Shown piece after piece: positions 61,236 to 64,000 of a DNA stretch of 64,000 nt. Position numbers and translations under genes: made by a program. Within the stretch, counting starts at the first letter, position 1. The number at the start of each line of letters is the position of its first letter. The notes below the pieces were generated by a model. The model searched no databases. It worked only from the letters and a program-made list of their open reading frames with translations, and was not told the origin of the DNA. Origin of the DNA: GCA-2401155 sp045047085 (GTDB lineage Bacteria; Pseudomonadota; Alphaproteobacteria; Rhizobiales; Rhizobiaceae); contig JASFYT010000026.1 of assembly GCA_045047085.1 (NCBI GenBank), positions 1 to 64,000 on the forward strand, given 5' to 3'.

Positions 61236-62150
61236 TTATTCTACTCCTTTGTCCTTGCGGAATGGTAATGCCATCACTTCGAAGTATCGCTCATAGTCTG
61301 GCAGGCCTGTTTCTGGACGAACGCCCAATTCTTTTGGCATTTGGCCCGGGCGGTAGATGAAGGTTCCAAATAACTGGTCGTACACCGACAGAGTTGCACC
61401 ATAATTTTTTGCCTCACGAACATCTGCGCTGTGATGATAGCGGTGAAGTTCTGGCCCTATGAACAAATAATTTGCCCAACCCATCCGTATATCTACGTTA
61501 AAATGGCTGATCAGTCCGTGCATTCCGTTGATGATCAAAAACATCACGACAACTTCCTGATTATATCCCATTAGCCAAACCGGGATGACTATGACGATGC
61601 CTTGAATAATAACGCCGTTTATCGGATGAAATACAGCATGCATTATGAGGTATAATCGTGGTGGCAGATGATGCACAGAATGGGACCGCCACAAGAATCG
61701 CCCTAACCAACCACGCCCTTCATGCATGCTACGGTGGGCAAAGTAATTGCCGGCTTCAAAAATCAATAAACAGGCAAGTAGTTGAAAGGGTTCAGGCCAG
61801 GTGCTTGCCGGGCCATTTAAATCACCTGAGATGGTAATGGCGAACGTCGCCAGTAAAGCCGAAGTAGCTGCGACGCCAAGGCTGTTTCCAACGATATATT
61901 TTAAATCCGCTATGAAAGAGCGTAACGTCATTGCCCATCGGTATTCATAGGGAAATAGGAACTCAATTATTAGGTAAAGGACTGCAAGTATGCCGACGGT
62001 TGCACCCCAGATTGTCCGTGGATCTGTTCCTGATGTGTGGATCAAATGAAATGATGCGAGAACAATACACCAACTTAAAGGGTATAGTCCCCAGCGAATA
62101 ATTTTTCGGGTGAGACTTGTAGGAAGTTGGGTTGAAGGGGCCTGTGTCAT
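61236..62150 (-). CDS. Sterol desaturase/fatty acid hydroxylase superfamily protein
   Basis: 304 aa. ATG 62150 has GAGG 6 nt upstream; a longer frame is less likely. Several membrane helices (about 17-33, 43-60, 80-100, 180-200). The histidine clusters of the di-iron family are present in order: HRSMHEG, HSVHHLPP, and HRYHHSADVREAKNYG, with HFNVD nearby. This family adds hydroxyl groups or double bonds to lipids or sterols in membranes. A TetR-family regulator gene is divergent from it across a 118-nt gap and may control it. Confidence 0.9.
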   Translation of the reverse strand: MTQAPSTQLPTSLTRKIIRWGLYPLSWCIVLASFHLIHTSGTDPRTIWGATVGILAVLYLIIEFLFPYEYRWAMTLRSFIADLKYIVGNSLGVAATSALLATFAITISGDLNGPASTWPEPFQLLACLLIFEAGNYFAHRSMHEGRGWLGRFLWRSHSVHHLPPRLYLIMHAVFHPINGVIIQGIVIVIPVWLMGYNQEVVVMFLIINGMHGLISHFNVDIRMGWANYLFIGPELHRYHHSADVREAKNYGATLSVYDQLFGTFIYRPGQMPKELGVRPETGLPDYERYFEVMALPFRKDKGVE

Positions 62151-62268
62151 GAAAACCTCGATACTGCTAATGGACATGTGTACGATATTAGACAAGTATC
62201 TAAATATGAGAGCCTTTCGAAGGACGTTTTGAGTGTGGAGTGCAGCATACCGGACAGAAAGTCGTCAA

Positions 62269-62853
62269 ATGACTGATAAAATGAAAGACCGCAGATTCAG
62301 GCGTACTCGTGAAAGCTTGCGATTAGCAATGGTCGGACTTCTCCATGAGACAAACTGGGACGAAATTTCAATCCAGATGATTTGCAACCGTGCCGACGTG
62401 GCGCGTTCTTCCTTCTACGTTCATTTCGATAACAAGATTGCATTGCTGGATCATGTTTTCTTTTCGCGGGAAGACGAGATCAAGGAATTTGTTACCGGAG
62501 GTCGACGCAATGCGGCTGAATTTTTAACGCTCTCATGGCTGGTGGATCACATCTGTGAAAGTCGGGAATTATATTATTTTGCCAGTCGATCCCTATCAGG
62601 CCAGATTATCCTTTCAAGGTTCAAAGGCGTCATGGGGGAGGTATTCAGGTATGAACTGAATGATATGGCAATTGCTGCAACGAATGATCAAATTGATTTT
62701 GTGCTTGGCGGTGCCTTTGCCATGATTGAACACTGGATCGACTCCGGTACGCAGCAAATGAAAGGTCAATTCAAACACCGAATATATGAATTGGCTCGCC
62801 GGGTGATTGATGTCGACGATAAAATCCATCGAACAATCACGAATAATGAGTGA
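62269..62853 (+). CDS. TetR/AcrR family transcriptional regulator
   Basis: 194 aa. ATG 62269 (MTDKMKDRRFRRTRESLR) is preferred over an upstream GTG. The HTH reads WDEISIQMICNRADVARSSFYVHFDNKIALLDHVF, and the C-terminal half is a TetR_C-type helical effector domain. It faces the hydroxylase gene, the usual position for a local repressor. The 3' end overlaps its own terminator stem. Confidence 0.9.
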   Translation: MTDKMKDRRFRRTRESLRLAMVGLLHETNWDEISIQMICNRADVARSSFYVHFDNKIALLDHVFFSREDEIKEFVTGGRRNAAEFLTLSWLVDHICESRELYYFASRSLSGQIILSRFKGVMGEVFRYELNDMAIAATNDQIDFVLGGAFAMIEHWIDSGTQQMKGQFKHRIYELARRVIDVDDKIHRTITNNE

Positions 62854-62876
62854 GTTGTTCGATGGATGGGCTTTTT
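62824..62876 (+). terminator. Terminator overlapping the TetR gene end
   Basis: Perfect 13-bp arms (62824-62836 and 62855-62867) around an 18-nt loop containing the stop codon, followed by ggg and five T. It can serve this gene; the opposite-strand transporter gene ends at 62875. Confidence 0.65.
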
Positions 62877-63795
62877 AGGTATTTCCGGTTTTCAGTTTTC
62901 TCGCCTCGTGCTGCATAACAAAAAGTGAAGCAAAAACGATGATTGCCGCGCCGATGGCGAAATCTCCGGTCGGGAAATATCCAAATACGATGAAACCGGC
63001 CAAAATATTAAGAGGCATTTTGATGTGGTCGAACGGTTGGACATAGGCCGCATCCGCGGTCTTATAAGCCAGCGCAATTGAACCTTGGGCAAGGGCTGTC
63101 AAAATACCGATGCCAAAAACGTAAGGCCAGATATCGGATGTTGGCATGAAGATTTTTTCAACGGCACCAGAACCGAGCATTTCCAATGTCCAAAGAACAG
63201 CATTTATTGGCGCGAGCAACAGCAACAGATATAGCGTGATTGTTTGAGGTGTTTCTGTCAGTGCCAACTGTTTGGTATTGATTGAGGAAACCGCCCACAG
63301 CGCTGCTGCAATCACCGGAAACCAGACCATGGTTGTGAAGTCATCGGCCCATGGTTGCAGCACGATCATGCCGCCAATAAAGCCTGCCAAGGTTGCCGTG
63401 AGGCGGGCGAAACCGATTTCTTCCTTGAGGAAAAATGCGGCACCTATGGTTACGAAGAATGGCGAGGTCATCAACAGTGCAATTGCCTGCCAGATAGGAA
63501 TGCCGTTTGAGAGGGCGTAGAGCCAGAACTGAACTCCGAATGCTGAGACAACAACCCGGAACAGATGCAGGCCCAGACGGTCGGTTTTCAACATCGATAA
63601 TCTGGTTTTAAACAGCCATGGCAACATCACCAGAAGGGCCACAAAATATTGCCAAAAAGCCATGCTTGAAGATGAGAGGCCCATTTTCGAAGTGGTGAAT
63701 TGCGTGCCCACATTGACGATAGCAAATATTGCGCCAGCGGCGACCATGAAGCCTGCGCCGGTATAAGCTGAGTTTAATTTTGAATATAGTTGCAT
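62875..63795 (-). CDS. ribN: EamA/DMT family transporter, probable riboflavin importer
   Basis: 306 aa. ATG 63795 with GGGAG 7-8 nt upstream is preferred over a longer frame. Ten membrane helices in two EamA repeats are visible. EamA proteins vary widely, but an FMN riboswitch lies upstream on the same strand (63950-64000), which points to riboflavin or a related flavin, as described for RibN in rhizobia. The leader between riboswitch and start is about 150 nt. Confidence 0.75.
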   Translation of the reverse strand: MQLYSKLNSAYTGAGFMVAAGAIFAIVNVGTQFTTSKMGLSSSSMAFWQYFVALLVMLPWLFKTRLSMLKTDRLGLHLFRVVVSAFGVQFWLYALSNGIPIWQAIALLMTSPFFVTIGAAFFLKEEIGFARLTATLAGFIGGMIVLQPWADDFTTMVWFPVIAAALWAVSSINTKQLALTETPQTITLYLLLLLAPINAVLWTLEMLGSGAVEKIFMPTSDIWPYVFGIGILTALAQGSIALAYKTADAAYVQPFDHIKMPLNILAGFIVFGYFPTGDFAIGAAIIVFASLFVMQHEARKLKTGNT

Positions 63796-63949
63796 TAGAT
63801 GGCTCCCACAAAAATGAGAGAAAGCAAATGCGAATAACAGGTCTGAATCATCGGTGTATCCTTTAATATTGTTACCAATAGATTCAGGACGCACAGGTGA
63901 TAAAGGAACATAGTCGCCTATTGATAGCGCTATTTTCCTATTATTTTCC

Positions 63950-64000
63950 TGTTCTCTTCCATCCGGACTTTAACCGTCGGCTCCGGATTTACACCGGATC
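63950..64000 (-). promoter_or_regulatory. FMN riboswitch (RFN element), 3' half at window end
   Basis: Read on the minus strand, the last 50 nt give GATCCGGTG, AATCCGGAGCCGACGG, TTAAAGTCCGGATG and GAAGAGA, the conserved 3' part of the RFN element. The 5' half (GGGGCAGGGTG) lies beyond the window. It should shut off the downstream transporter when FMN is high. Confidence 0.92.

Noticed and set aside
61162..61290. Short plus-strand frame MFDELASGVVGM...
   Set aside because: RBS is plausible but most of it runs antisense into the hydroxylase gene and no family is recognisable.

Overview
The window reads as chromosomal DNA of a free-living, probably marine alphaproteobacterium, most likely of the Hyphomicrobiales (Rhizobiales) side. 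The support is the gene content: betI/betA with a betaine-type ABC transporter, a Blh-type persulfide dioxygenase with a type II sulfide:quinone reductase, a YdcH (DUF465) protein, a VPLPA-CTERM protein and an EamA transporter behind an FMN riboswitch (RibN type). Genus cannot be set from the sequence alone. No rRNA, tRNA, CRISPR array, intact IS element or phage module was seen.

Layout. (1) 1-5.8 kb is an AT-richer accessory stretch with poor coding density. It holds the end of a zinc-ribbon gene, an orphan tail-anchored protein, a SEC-C protein bracketed by imperfect 36-nt direct repeats, a 119-bp attC-like inverted-repeat element, a small orphan gene, a VPLPA-CTERM surface protein, a decayed Mom-like gene, a 13-bp tandem repeat, three relics of a ribbon-helix-helix gene end and an unlisted 45-aa membrane protein. 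(2) 5.8-8.3 kb has an SDR enzyme, a DUF2946-like protein with a PCu(A)C copper chaperone, and a small secreted protein. (3) 8.4-15.5 kb is a sulfide/persulfide module: a Crp/Fnr regulator with a close cysteine pair, a DUF2892 protein, split YeeE/YedE, persulfide dioxygenase, a DUF442-SQR fusion, a SulP transporter and a peroxiredoxin. (4) 16.2-17.9 kb is a cobalt-type nitrile hydratase operon (alpha, beta, accessory). (5) 17.9-23.5 kb is choline/betaine: betA, betI, a perfect 20-bp palindromic operator, and a divergent three-gene ABC importer.

(6) 23.5-33.3 kb has a doubly damaged acyl-CoA dehydrogenase pseudogene, YdcH, a tandem universal stress protein, then LysR, an M19 dipeptidase and a five-gene peptide ABC importer, which together look like a dipeptide uptake and hydrolysis locus. 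(7) 33.4-36 kb pairs a secreted Cache-like protein with a methyl-accepting chemotaxis protein ending in a CheR/CheB-type tail. (8) 36-44 kb is mixed metabolism: class III CoA-transferase, SDR, a GNAT pseudogene, aldo/keto reductase, PhnA and a GH2 beta-mannosidase.

(9) 44.2-59.3 kb is the most striking part: an alpha-2-macroglobulin with an intact thioester motif, PBP1C, a secreted SH3-caspase protein, an OmpA-domain protein, a ferric-reductase-like flavocytochrome and a four-heme c-type cytochrome with a DUF4384-like C-terminus, all on one strand. Two TGTG-N8-CACA dyads sit before the caspase and cytochrome genes, suggesting shared control. A2M with PBP1C is a known pair; its extension into a caspase/OmpA/electron-transfer set is the best candidate for an undescribed envelope system. 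(10) 59.4-64 kb has a Bfd-like protein, DJ-1/PfpI, VOC, a fatty acid hydroxylase with a divergent TetR regulator, and a probable riboflavin importer whose FMN riboswitch runs off the right end.
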